Assembly: GCA_947683425.1 (NCBI GenBank)
Contig: CANTUQ010000055.1
Location: forward strand, 8,750,501 to 8,814,500
Direction: 5' to 3'
Length of the DNA: 64,000 nt
Origin: Excoecaria cochinchinensis
Taxonomy: Eukaryota > Streptophyta > Magnoliopsida > Malpighiales > Euphorbiaceae
Below are positions 1 through 12,100 of this stretch, piece by piece. The translations under genes were made by a program, and so were the position numbers. The notes under the pieces are model-generated. The model did no database searches. It was not told where the DNA came from and worked only from the letters and a program-made list of their open reading frames with translations. Position 1 is the stretch's first letter; every line of letters begins with the position of its first letter.

Positions 1-2335
1 CATTCCCTGGTTGTGTATGTGAGCTGGAGTTGATTGGGAAGAGTATTGGAGCAAGATTGAAGACGTAAGTGTTTGGGATTTAGGGTTTCCTGCATTATTT
101 TTCATCTCTTTCTGGTTTTGTTTCGATTAGTGAAAGTTAGGGTTTCGATTAAGAATTTTTGGGTTTATTATGTGAGATGTTGGTGATTAGAAGAAGAATA
201 AAGGCTAGGAAGTGGATCCTTGAAGATAGAGGATTTGAGCTACAAGTTTTCCAGGTTTGGGAGTTATTTTTGGATATAATTGTTTGAGAGTTTGTATTTG
301 GTGGTGCATATTTGTGAGTGATTGTCCATTTCTCTTTGGATCTTGGCTTGATATGTGATTATGTGTTATTTGTGTGTTTTGATACATGTAAATCTACATG
401 TTAATAGATTTGAGTATATGATTTGAGATAAAAGAATTATAAGGCTTTGCATGTTAATTTTTGAAGAGTTTAAACATGAATATGAGATGAATTTCTGGGT
501 TCTTGCAACCTCAATATATGTTGTTTTGATTGAGTAATTGTTGTGTGAATTGAGTTATATTTGTCATGAGCATGATTGGAGGCACTAGAGGTACGTTTTT
601 ATGTGATTTAGCATGTTATATGATTTTGGGGAAAAATGGGTTTTGAATTTGTTAAGTTGAGTTTCACGTTTGTGCTGGGAATTGGAAAAACACGATGCTG
701 TCGCGATCGCGACAGAATCGCGTAGTTCATCCCCATGCGCAACGTGCTGGGAAGTATCGTCCGAGTCGTGAGGAGACATCACGACTTGGCAGTGGCGCCA
801 GGCATTCATCACGAGTCGTGAAGCTTCTTCACGAGTCGTAAAGATGGCTCACGACATGTGAAGAAGCCTAGCACCTCATGCCTTTCTTCTTGTAGGCAGT
901 GTGAGAGGGGATCACGACTCATGACCGTCCTGTCCTAGCAAGGTGTAAGCGTCATGAGTCACGACTGCCTGTGTGACTCGTGACTGGCCTCTCTTCCCTC
1001 ACTGTCGCGAGCACGACAGTGATGCCTCTCCTGCCCGAAGTCGCGCTCGCGATAGTGATGCCTCTCCTGCCCTGTTTTGAAAAATGAGTTTCAAGGTTTT
1101 ATTTACATGGGTTTTTATTACATGACACATGATTTGTCTTATATGGCCTATTAATTGATAAATTATATGTTCTTAATAAGATTTGTATATGGTTTATATG
1201 TCTGTATTAAATAATAAATTACGTGTCGTTAATTAGCTTTGTACATGATTTATATGTCTACTTTTGATTAAACACATGTATACATGAAATTGTAAAATTA
1301 TATTTGATTTATTCTCTATTATATGAACATTATTATAAAACATGATTGAGTTGTTTTCTGAGCCTGATAGTCATAGTAGTGGAAAGATAAGCGCTTATCC
1401 AGGGTTAGAGTGTGAGTGCAGCTGCTATATGTTATTTGTTACATGCGGGACCCGTTTGGATCTTCGATTCGGCCCCGTTTGGGTCATATAAGATGTTTGA
1501 GATCTCGGTCTCCGGTATACCTTCGGGTATATATGATTATAAAATGTTTTGAGACCCATGTCTCCATATGCTTGGGATACTATGTCCTATCAGTATCATT
1601 AGTACCCGTATCCACTAGTTAGCAAGTAATCAGGTTATTTTTCTTGAGGTGGTTACATGAGATTAATATATATGAAACCATTATATATATGAAATGGATA
1701 TATATGACAGGTATATGTATATGCAATATGTCAAGATGAAGTGTAATATTTGTATTCGGACACGAATGGCTAACTGTTGTATTTTTTTGAAGATGCATAT
1801 GAATATTGATCACTTGGAATTGAATGGTTACTTTCCGTTATACGTATGTGTGTGATGAATACTTGTTATAAGCATGCGTAGTATATGTTTATATGCTTTT
1901 GTTGTTATTAAGCTTATATATATGTTTGTTACAATTATATGTACATGCATGTGTTGTTTCTCCCCACTAAGAATTATCGCTTAGCAAGGGCTCTTTTCCC
2001 GTGTAGGTGGCAGGTTCATTTTGGAGTCGGATATCTGTAGGTCGGCCACTAGAAGTCTTTTGTTGGAGTTAATTCTGTCTTCCGCTGTATTTTGTATTGT
2101 TATAAGTTTAGTATATGGAAAATGATTTTGGAAATGTAATTTTGTAAAGGATTATTTTGTATATGTATATGTTATATGTTTACCAACCCCTTTTGTAAAA
2201 CGATGTGATTATTTATATATGAATTTGGCATCTTTATGATTATATGTATCGGTTTAGAGCATGCCCGAGTATATGTATGTCATTTGTGCGAGTGGCGCTC
2301 CGGTATCCTTCCAACGAGGGTATCGGGGAGTTACA
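1..2335 (+). repeat. 3' part of a long LTR (plus orientation), 5' end outside window
   Basis: The segment ends in GGGGAGTTACA at 2335, where minus-strand pol sequence starts abruptly. The same ordered landmarks occur in reverse in the solo LTR at 9168-13199: a block reading CCCCACTAAG...ATCGCTTAGCA, then a CCCGTGTAGGTGGCAGGT block (here 1969-2015, there about 9625-9680). That supports an LTR of a related TGT(A/C)ACACC-type gypsy family. A GC-rich patch at 690-1070 holds a perfect 18-bp palindrome (698-715) and several TCACGA(C/G)TCGTGA-like words. No convincing coding region is present; the short ORFs are chance. TCTTG at 2336-2340 may be one copy of its TSD, but the other end is not visible. 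It could be a solo LTR or part of a full element. Confidence 0.6.
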
Positions 2336-2399
2336 TCTTGTCCCTCCAAAGTTCGCAATTTGTGAGTGTTGAGATTAACAACCTTTGAAATCTCATAAG

Positions 2400-3675
2400 G
2401 CCCTACCTAATTAGGCATAAGTTTACCTACGCTAGAATTTCCTCGCCCAATATCTACTTTCCTACGAAGTAGATCTCCGATGTTGAAGGCTCTAGGCTTT
2501 TATCTTGGCATTGTAATATTGGGCAATTTTTTTGTCTATATGTCGTTATTTTAGCATTAATATCATCCCTCTTTTCTTCCAACAAGTCAAGTTCTAGTCT
2601 CCTTTCTTCTGAATTATTTTGCTTAGAGAAGAATTTTGTTATGTATAAGGGCATACCAATTTCCAATAGGATGAGTGCCTCTAACCTATGTACCAGAAAA
2701 AAGGGCATTTCGTGCGTTCCTAATCTAGGAGATGTCCTGTAAGACCAAAGGACATTTTCAGTTCTTCTGTCTAATTTCCTTTAGCTTCCCCTAGTCTTTT
2801 CTTTAGACCTTCTAGGATGGTTCTGTTGGATACTTCAGCCATTCCATTGCTTTTCGGATGGGCCACTGAAGTGAATCTTAATTGTATTGTATTTTTAGAT
2901 TGGCGCAAAATGCTCAAAATACAGAGTTGTCAAATTGTTTTCCATTATCAGTGATAAATACTTTTAGCAACCCATATCTACAAATAATTTCTTTTTAGAC
3001 AAAGCTCTTGATCCGGATTGTTGTGATGTTTGCCATAGGCTCTACCTTGATCCACTTGGAAAAGTGGCCCACTACCACAACTAGGAATTTCATTTGCCTC
3101 TTGCCTTGTGGGAAGGGTCCTAAGATATTCAAGCCCATTGATCAAAAGGACATGATATTCCAATTGGCTATTGCTCTAAGGCTGGATGTCTGATTATGCA
3201 CCTATGAATCTGTCATTGGGGGTAATTTTTTGCCTACTTTTGTGCATTTTTGAAGTTTGTTGGACAAAAATATCCTGTATGTAGGACCATTTTGCACATG
3301 ACTCTCACCGCTTCATGTGCTCCCTATATACCTTCATGGATTTCCCTGAGCATGAAATCTAAATGCTTTTTTGTATAAGTTATCATTGATGAGGGAATAG
3401 TTCGGGGACTTTCTTGCGATCTTTGTGGCTTCTGCTTTATTATCAGAAAGGTGACCCAATCGGAGATACTCTACAATTGGTGTCATCCATGTATATTTTT
3501 CATCAATTTCAATTATCTCGGCTTCCTCTATGGTTGGGAATGATTGCTCTTCAACCATGACATCTTCATGCTCAAAATAGTGGTCTGTCATATCCATTTT
3601 TGCAAGCAGGTCGGCTTCTTTTTTATCAACCTTAGGAACTTTCTCAATCGTCAAAGTCATCCCTATATATTCCAT
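2400..3675 (-). pseudogene. Integrase fragment, old Tat-type pol
   Basis: The stretch 3675-3334 contains the linker before integrase, ending in YSLINDNLYKKAFRFHAQGNP. Degenerate zinc-finger and core sequence follows with many stops. An open C-terminal stretch (2708-2454) carries the helical region EERRLELDLLEEKRDDINAK that follows the integrase core in this clade. The reading continues to about 2345 with a GPYEISKVVN-like C-terminal fold. The catalytic core is too decayed to place all three acidic residues. It ends where the left LTR has been inserted. Confidence 0.65.
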
Positions 3676-4400
3676 TTATTGAATTGCAATCTTGACCTTG
3701 GCCAGATATTTCTTTGTGTTTTCTTCCTTTACTTCAAAAGTTCCTAAGACTTGGCTTGTGACCAATTGAGAATTGCTTTTGACTTTAAGGTATTTGGTCA
3801 GATAGACTTGACCAACCTTAGTCCCTATATTAAGGTTTTATACTCTGTTACATTATTGAAGCGCTAAAATTTAGCCAAATGGCATATTTCACTTGGATAT
3901 TTAGAGGACCATTTAAAATGATTCCTACTCCTCCTTTTTGTTTATTGGAAGCACTATCCATTATCATCTCCCAAGTGATGTTTTCTGGCTTGGTGTTTTG
4001 CTGATTTGTCTTTTTCTCTCACCAGGACAGCCACAACTGCCTCACTCAACTTTGAAAGGTAAAAGAAAAGTTTTTTGCCTGGCACTGGCCAACTTGGTAA
4101 GGGAGGCTCAGGGAGAAATTGCTTTCGCTCATCAAATGCCTTTTGACAGTCTTCTCCCCAACTGAAATTTTTGCTCTTCCTCAATCTCTTAAAGAATATA
4201 ATACATCATTTGGCCAAAAAGGAGATAAATCTTACTAAGGCTATAAGTCTTCCATTGAGCTTTTGGATTTCCTTCACATTTCTTAGGGGCTGCATATCTA
4301 GAATTGCCTTGATTTTCTTTAGGTTTGGCTCAATTCCTCGTTGAGAAACTATAAACCCTAGGAATTGTCTAGAACAAACCCTAAATGCACATTCATCCAA
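3676..4400 (-). pseudogene. Connection and RNase H fragments, old Tat-type pol
   Basis: After the reverse transcriptase, the minus strand encodes connection sequence (KIKAILDMQPLRNVKEIQKLNGRL, only approximately in frame), then an RNase H start (LFFYLSKLSEAVVAVLVREK, 3954-4184). The first RNase H appears shortened. A second RNase H-like block follows at about 3960-3690 with recognisable pieces such as SNSQLVTSQV and EADLLAKM. Frameshifts interrupt it several times. Two RNase H domains in tandem are a known mark of the Tat clade. Confidence 0.55.
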
Positions 4401-5002
4401 AACCAATTCTGTGTCTCAAACACCTTGGCAAGGTCTATCGCATATTTGCATCGATTTTTGCTTTTAACGATCATGTCGTCCATGTAGACTTCCACATTCT
4501 GCCTGATCTGATCCTTGAATATCTTATTTATCAGCCGTTGATATGTTGGCCTGATGTTCTTCAATCCAAATGACATGACTTTATAGCAAAAGGTTCCTTT
4601 GCTTGTATTAAAGATTGTCTTTTCTTGATCTAGAAGCCACATTAAAATCTGATGATAATCCACATAAACATCAAAAAGCGAATAAATAGCTTGGCAAGTT
4701 GTAGCATTAATGAGTTGGTCAATGTTTGGCAAAGGGTTACTATCTTTCGGGCAAGCTGTGTTCATATCAGTGAAATTGACACACATTCTTAGCTTTCCAT
4801 TCTTATTCTTTACGAGGACCACATTCGCTAACCAGTCTAGGTAGTGCACTTCCCTAATCGTCCTGGCTTTAAGGAGCTGGTCTATGTTTCGATCTGAAGC
4901 ATGCCTCTTTAGCTTTTGCTTAACTTGTTGGAATTTTAGATCCACATTGAGCATGTGTGTAATAACTTCAAGCTCTATACCAAAGATGTCTTTTGGTGAC
5001 AA
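4358..5002 (-). pseudogene. Reverse transcriptase fragment of the old Tat-type element
   Basis: A 214-residue open stretch covers most of a gypsy reverse transcriptase. Visible motifs are VVLVKNKNGKLRMCV near residue 60, a DMNTACPKDSNPLP block, a decayed LFDVYVDYHQI (normally FxDxxxGYxQI), VMSFGLKNIRPTYQRL, and the catalytic box VYMDDMIVKS near residue 172. The second and third Asp of the catalytic triad are present. The C-terminal part shifts frame into 4206-4406, which carries the connection region (FLGFIVSQRGIEPNLKKIKAI). As an enzyme it would be dead. Plant gypsy pol is normally a single polyprotein, so this is a remnant. Confidence 0.8.
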
Positions 5003-5260
5003 AACGAAAGAATTTCAATTTGTTATTAATATTTGAGTGACCTTTGTCTTCATGCCTTCATATAAATCTGATCCGATCGTCATTCTCTTGCTCAGGGCTA
5101 TCTCGCAAGTGACATGTCTACCTCAAGGCACATTTTTGACTTCTCTTTCTCTTTTTATTCTACTAGTTCAACAACAGAAGTTCGTTTCCCTTCTTTTATC
5201 ATGGTCATGTAAGCTTCTCTTAAGGCCTTTTGATTGCCTTAGAGTATACTTATTCCCTGT

Positions 5261-7791
5261 TGTAGACACCGGGTCCTGAGGCAGTCCAGATCAGAGTTAC
5301 CCGATGAAGAAGCTAACGTTGGTTTCACACAAGTGATGAAAGTTGTGGTGCTCATTCTCTAGTTTTATGAGGATCCGAAGTTTTCTGGGTGAACGGGGAT
5401 TTCGGAGAGTCAAAACCTTGAAAATTGGAATTTTGGTCCACAGATGGGTTGCCCATCTGTGGTAGCCCGTCGCTCGCGCAATAGGCCGGTCGCTCGTTGT
5501 CGAGCGCCGGTAGTTGCTCAAGGGAATGCCCGTCGCTCGATCTGAGCGGTGCCTGTTGCTCGCTTGAGCGATTCCCGACGCTCCATCCGAGCGGTGCCCG
5601 TCACTCCACTCGAGCGGTGCCCGTCACTCGGTCGAGTGATGCCCTGCGAGTGGCTGTTGCGCCACATGTAAGGCCGCCGGTCAAATAACTGCTATTGCCC
5701 TTTTCACCGACGGCCATCGGTCATCCACCGACGCCCGTCGGTCATTGATTTTACAGCCTTAATCGCCGGATTTTAGGTGAGATTTGGAAAGATTTACAAA
5801 ATATCCAAAATATCTTTTAAATCTCCAAAATCTTTTCAAATATTTTTAAAAGATTGGATTTGATTTTGAAATATTCTGAATATCTTTCAGTTTTGATTTG
5901 ATTTCGGAAAATCCTCTTCAAATCTAAATTTAAAATTTAAACTTATTTGAAATTTCTTCCTAAATCTATAAATAGGGGAAGGGGATTCAGTTTTCAGGGT
6001 TGGAAAATGTTGTTGAAAAATTATTGATTAGAAAGCTGAAGCTTAGCAATTTTCCACAGAGGATTTCATTTTCAATTTCTACAAAAAAGAATTTTCTTTC
6101 AAAGTTTCTTATTCTTTTATTTTATCTTATTCTCGAATTACGCTAATCCGAGGAAATGAGATCCATTCGTTTTCATCAATCTAGCTAATTCAGATATTCG
6201 TCGCTGTTAAAATTCCAAGAAAGAGAAAATAATTTCCTTCTCTTGGTTTATCTTTCAAAGTGAGATTTTTGTAACCAAGAATCTCTCCCGATCGCGTGAT
6301 CACAATCCGATCCTTGTAGAACTCGAGGAGTCAAAATCTTGCAACGTTCACCTTTACGAGGTAAAAATCCGAGGGTAAACATTCTGGACCTATTACTTTG
6401 AATTCGATTATTTTTGGTGATTTCTTGCATAAAAATCCCTCTTTTAGACAAATTAAAGCAAAAAGAATTTTCAATTTTGAGTTTATTTTCGGGAACAGAG
6501 GCGACCGACGGACATAAAGACCACCGACGGCCGTCGCTCAAGCGAGCAACGGGCCGTCGAGGGTCGCCCTTAAGCCTGTCTGTCGCTCCCAGGGACGCCC
6601 GTCGGTCACACGATTTGGGCCATCCCTGGGCCTCATTTCCCCATTTAACTCCTTTTCTTCTCTTCTTTTGTTTTTAATGGTTTTCTCAAGCAATTTCTTC
6701 CATTTTTCTCCCTATCATTTAATTTCATACCTATTTTGATTCTTTACTTTTGCACTAACATGTCCTTTATATTTTTGTTAGTTTTTATTTTTTTGACTTG
6801 TTTGGTGGATTTAGAGCCATTTGATGTAGAAGCTACTGCAAAGACCTAAGGGTTTTCTCCCGGGTTCATTTTCTAAACTTTATACTTTTTTATTTTAAAT
6901 TATATCGTTATTATGAATGAACCTCTTTTTATATTATCTCGCTAATAAAAATGGTTAAATATTTTTATTAATTAAATTGGGGTTTTTGTAAAATGAGGAC
7001 CAATGTCCAATTTTCTAACAAATAAAGCCGACACATCTCAAAATTATTTTGTAATAAATATGCATGCGAGGATCAATGTCCTCACTCCTAATGTATATCC
7101 AATTTTATGCATGCTTTGTATTTTATTTACAATGGGGGTTGTATTCTGCCCCTAGTTTTGTTGTAATCTATCTTTATATACTTCATTTTAATTATGCTTT
7201 ATTTACCGCTTTCCCTGAATGAATGATTTGCGCTTTAATTTGAATGCATTAAATTGAATGAAAAATGGGATGAAATGCTAAATTCAAAGCTCAATTATAA
7301 AATTAACCAAGGTATGAATAAATGGGAAGTCCCAAACCTTCTCTAGTCTTTGAGCTCAATGAGGCGAGAGGGCCATCTCAATATTTTATTGGGATGGGGC
7401 CTCCAAGACACCTCTTGTGTCCCGAAAAAGGCTCAAAATTGCACAGTCTTAGGTGCCACGAGGCGAGAGGGCTAGCCTAATGTTCTATTAGGGTGGATGC
7501 CTCCAAAATACCTCTAGTTTGCCCAAGCGTGAGGCTAGAGGACCATCCTATCATTAGGGTGGAAGCCTCCAAGACACCTTTGGCTTGCCAATAATGGACA
7601 TAACAGCGTTGTCTTAGGCTCACTGAGGCTAGACAACCTTTCCTAATGTTCTATTAGGTAGCGACTCCAAGAAATCTCCTTGTTGCCCAAAATGGACGCA
7701 CTTGTAATTTCTTATAAGTTCTTATAAACCTCATCCCGAAAGCCCTAAAAGCGGGTAGTTCAGGGCGCCCCGGGGGTCGGCGCGTGTCACA
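5261..7791 (+). repeat. 5' LTR of A1 (2.53 kb)
   Basis: It begins TGTAGACACCGGGTCCTGAG and ends GGCGCGTGTCACA at 7791, directly before the primer-binding site. The same two ends bound the LTRs of A3 and A4 in opposite orientation, which fixes the borders. A TATA box (CTATAAATAGGG) lies at about 5967. GC-rich patches of repeated GCCCGTCGCTC-like words occur at 5450-5740 and 6500-6620. The terminal 450 bp (7340-7720) contain three or four diverged copies of a roughly 100-130-bp unit built around GAGGCGAGAGGGCCAT and CCTCCAAGACACCTC. Confidence 0.85.
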
Positions 7792-7811
7792 GTGGTGACT
7801 CCACTGGGGAC
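7792..7811 (+). other. Primer-binding site of A1
   Basis: GTGGTGACTCCACTGGGGAC follows the LTR end directly. The equivalent sites in A3 (37356-37375) and A4 (49628-49647), read on the minus strand, differ at only a few positions (GTGGCAACTCCACTGGGGAC and GTGGCGATTCCGCTAGGGAC). Tat/Ogre elements are described as primed by a non-methionine tRNA, often Arg; I did not verify the tRNA. Confidence 0.7.
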
Positions 7812-8721
7812 AATACTCGAGACTTCGCTTTGAAAGTACCTTGGTTAAAATTTACAATTGAGTTTTAATTTAAAAATTTCATCCTTTTTTGAAACTACAT
7901 TGCATCTCATTAGAGCCTTAGATCTATGCTAGTTTAGTCCCTCTTTCAACCCCGGTGTGTTCCTGAAGCATGACTGTACGTTCACTCAATGTAGGGAAGT
8001 GTTAAGGATAATCACCAGCCCAAGCCTCGTACCATTATGGTATATTAAATGGAGACCCGATCGGTCATTATGCTCGTGATGAGCTAGACCTGTTGGTAGG
8101 GACCATGCTTGGGTAGCCCTAAAGTAACATTACCTTGGCCAATGCTCATGTAATGAAAATAGACACTTCCCCTAAGTGGTATGAACCTTAATACTATGCC
8201 TGCTGTATGGATCATTATGTATGGACAAACCCAGATAATTTGATTGGTCACCTAATCAAGGACTTTCATGCCCCGATAGGCCCATGTCAACTTATTCGGA
8301 CTGCCTAAATACATAATGATCATAACCCATGCACCTGTGCATTAGTTAGGAGAGGTTATGCTGCCGATTTTCCACCGTGCACCATACGCGTCCATCGGGC
8401 CCCCTGTTGATCTATGGGCCAATCCCACCTGGGAAAGAGACTATGACCTCGTGTGCGGAAGTAATAAGGTTAGAAAGACCTATGTGCTTGTATGTGATTT
8501 GTGAATGTTAAATAAGCACGATCATGTATTATATGTCATTCATGCATCATCATGACCCGGTATGTTTTACAGCCATCATAGATCTGCCTAACTGGTTAAG
8601 AGGTTCTTAAGGGCGACTATGCAGAAATCCATTCTTTGAGCTACCAGAAAGGGTGGAGTATCCGGACACTCTTTCAGAAACTAGCTACACTACTTCAGCT
8701 CAGTTTTCTCTACACTAAGAA
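7812..8721 (+). other. Untranslated leader of A1
   Basis: About 910 bases between the primer-binding site and the gag start, without a convincing ORF. Blocks of this leader (for example around 7980-8110 and 8330-8420) recur on the minus strand in A3 (36650-37340) and A4 (48900-49560). It is therefore a conserved part of the family, where packaging signals would be expected. Its function here is inference. Confidence 0.5.
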
Positions 8722-9167
8722 ATGGCAAACTCACCAAGAGGGGCAGATGCCACCAGGGCCTTGATAACTGAGGAAGTAGGTAGAAGGTTCAAAGAATTCG
8801 AGAATAGGATAATGGCTATAATGTCCAACATGGCTCAGCCACCTGCTCCATAGAACCCACCAGCTCCTCCTATGAGAAACAATAAAAGGGAGGAGGCCAG
8901 AGAAGAGTTGCAAGAAGAGATCCGCCCACCACCTGTGGATTTGAGAGCTACCACATCAAGGGCACAGAGAAGAAAGCCGGCCCAGAGAATAGAAGATGAC
9001 TGGGAAGACGACGAGTATGAAGAAATAGTGTCAGAAAGAAGGAAGGCACCCCAGAATGAAGAAGCCATCTGAAAGAAGATGGAAGAGAAATTCGAAGTGA
9101 TGGCGAGGATGTTGGTAAGGGGTCGAGGGATGAACCCCGAAGACAAGGATTTAGAAGGGGAAGATCT
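8722..9167 (+). pseudogene. gag: gag, 5' part (A1)
   Basis: The start ATG at 8722 gives MANSPRGADATRALITEE, matching the gag start of A4 at 48573 on the minus strand. The stretch is charged and proline-rich. Two in-frame stops occur: TAG at 8851 (Gln in A4) and TGA at 9070 (Trp in A4). The frame runs to 9167, where the solo LTR was inserted after the duplicated GATCT. Gag forms the virus-like particle in living relatives; this copy cannot be translated through. Confidence 0.85.
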
Positions 9168-12100
9168 TGTAACACCCCAACCCATACGTAGGCGAACCCA
9201 TCCGCAAGGGAGTAGGAAGCCGTACGAGTAGGTGTGTTACCGGACAGAAATGAGACAAAGCATATATAATTACGGAAGAATTAAAAACTTTAAGGAGCAA
9301 AACTGAACATACATAATTCACAAATGCGCATATTTAAAACGAAAGCATACACCTATACAAACTTCACCAACGCCCGTACACCAAACAGGAACATACAGAT
9401 ATGTAAGTTTACCACCACGCAATAGAAGTTACACACAGACGATAAAATAGAGGAAATTCTAATAACAAATATTTACATCGCCCAAAATATTACTTCAGTC
9501 TCTTTACATATTATTACATATACATATTTACAGAATTACAAAATCCAAAATAAAGAAACTGTACAAAACCAAAGCTCCTAGCTCCTATGTGGCCGACTCT
9601 GCAGATGTGCGACTCGAACTGAACCAGACCTGCCACCTGCACGGGGAAAAGAACCCGTGCTAAGCGATAACGCTTAGTGGGGAAAAAGTACGAAATATAG
9701 ACGGCCATTCACAACTGTCGCCAAGGCATACCACATACACGAAAGTGAATACATAAAATCCTGACAGATAAATATACATTAAATATACATGCTTGTTTAA
9801 TATAGCCTTGCACTCAAATGTTCTTAACCACGCTCATATACTCATATTATTAACACACCCAATCATTATGCCAAAATCATTGTATTTATTCAAACATATT
9901 TTTGATATGCCAAAAGTTATAATCCATCCCAAACCCAAGAGATGACGTCAAAACACCACACTTCCACTGCGCAAACCCATTACAAATTATCGTGCCATGA
10001 CACGTAAACACATAATAACATACCGAAATTACTACAATATCTAATAATAAGGAGCTATATAGCATCATATTAAATTTGTTACATATTTTAGTTCAAGATC
10101 ACATTCATAAGTATACAAATCGGTATACTTAATCTTAATATCTAACAATACATATTCACGTTTATATACATAAATTTCAACCATAGTATTCAGTAATTCA
10201 GATTCGCATTCACATACATATTAATTCATCTCATTACTATACAGAAGAGTAGTGTCCATATTATGTGACACACCGACTTCACATACACATACTATAAACA
10301 AGACCATTTACAGATAACCACAAGGTACAATATACAGGTCAGAGTTACATTTAACTCAATCAGAGATTCATAATCACATTCGAATTCACAACTGGTTCAC
10401 ATGACCGAAATCTTACACATTCGGATATCATATTCTCATATTTATATCAGATATAGCAACCGAAATACCTGCTGACTCAAAATAGTGGATAACGAGTACT
10501 GAATGGTACCTTACGGGTATGAATCGAACACATAATATAATGTACCTTACAGGCACAAGTCGGAAAGCAACTTTTCATTCCACAGGGTCTTAAACAAGAT
10601 CCCTACACATACACATACACATAATAGGGGTTCACGAGGAACCATTCGGGGACCTGATCAGGGTCCAAATCGTTCAAAGGGCGCTGCAGCTACACATACA
10701 TAGACTCTATTAGGCATGCCTAACTATCCACTAGACTGACTCTCGCAGGTCATGCATCATTCAGATCATGTGTCACATCAGACAATACATAAATATCATC
10801 ATACTTAATCCAGAGTATAGTAAACATATAAAGAAATTCATAATATCAGCCACGCATCATATTATTCATTTTACAAAGCATACGATATAATTCCATCAAC
10901 ATACTTTAGCACTATTCAATGTTCTAAGGTTTATCAGAGTTAAATATCGAAATATTATCATGCCAATCATTAACTTAACACTCAACTGTGCTTTTAACAA
11001 CTCAACACTTTTTACAAAAACAGGGTAGGTCACGGTCACAACCAGGTTGGTTGTCACCGTGACATACCAAAACTTTCGGCAGAAAGCACTCTTGGGGTAC
11101 CTCACGGTGGTAACCTATTAGGTTGTCACCGTGACATACCATGAACCCAAAACAGAATGCAAATCTGTGGTAGGTCACGGTGGTAACCACATTCATTGCC
11201 ACCGTGACATACCAAAAACCTCAAAACAGAATGCTATTCTTCACACTTAATCATATCATTCATACAAATTATTTATACATTTACATAAACACTTACTTAC
11301 CCGGTTTGCCACATTACAGGTCTCTGTTTAAAAGAGAAATTCATAATCTAAAAGCATTAAATCACCTTTATGATTACCATATTATATAGGCACTTAAATA
11401 TCCACATAAACCGTTATAGCATCATAAATATCTTGCATACTAACACATTCTAATAACATTTATTACCAATGCATGCATCGCATAGTATTGTTAGGCGATT
11501 ACCTTAATCATGCATTCATTACTCATATCCCCTATATACATTTTCCATTAAGCAAACTCAATTCATAATTATACATACTTGTTCACATCATACATGATCA
11601 ATAATTAAAAAGCATATATATACATTTAATTTCATTATTAAACTCTTATGCTATAGCTTTAATCACTTATAATTTGGATTATCGACCACCCACATACTCA
11701 TTTCCTAAGGTTAGAAATGAGTTAGACATGCTATAGGAACTTACCATGAAGTTCGGGTACGTTTCGGGAAGAAAAACACTCAAATTATGCATATTAGGGG
11801 GTGGTCACGGTGGTAACCAATTGGTTGTCACCGTGAGGTCCAAAAATGAGCATTATGCCCTGTATTTTCATAGGTCACGGTGGTAACCATTTTGGTTGCC
11901 ACCGTGACATACCAAAATATTGCAAAACAGAAGCAAAATTTCGGGACTGGTTCACACCGCAGTTTTGTACAGCCTATATCAAAGTCTAGAACTCATTTTT
12001 AGCCAAAACTTCCTTCTTAACAAATGTTCTATAGGATGTTAACTTCCAAATACAACAAATTACAGGTCAATTGGACATCTATTGCTTCAGATATGATCTA

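Larger units (their letters stand above)
2336..5260 (-). mobile_element. Degenerate Ty3/gypsy (Tat-type) pol fragment
   Basis: Read on the minus strand from 5260 to 2336, the domain order is spacer, reverse transcriptase, RNase H, a second RNase H-like domain, integrase and integrase C-terminus. Stops and frameshifts occur throughout. The presence of a second (archaeal-type) RNase H-like block around 4000-3680 points to the Tat lineage. The fragment is cut at 5260 by the A1 LTR and at 2336 by the LTR on its left. No protease, gag or LTR of its own is visible. Probably one of the oldest layers in the window. Confidence 0.75.

Noticed and set aside
60..160. TTTAGGG words suggesting telomere-type repeat
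   Set aside because: Only isolated single copies, not a tandem run.
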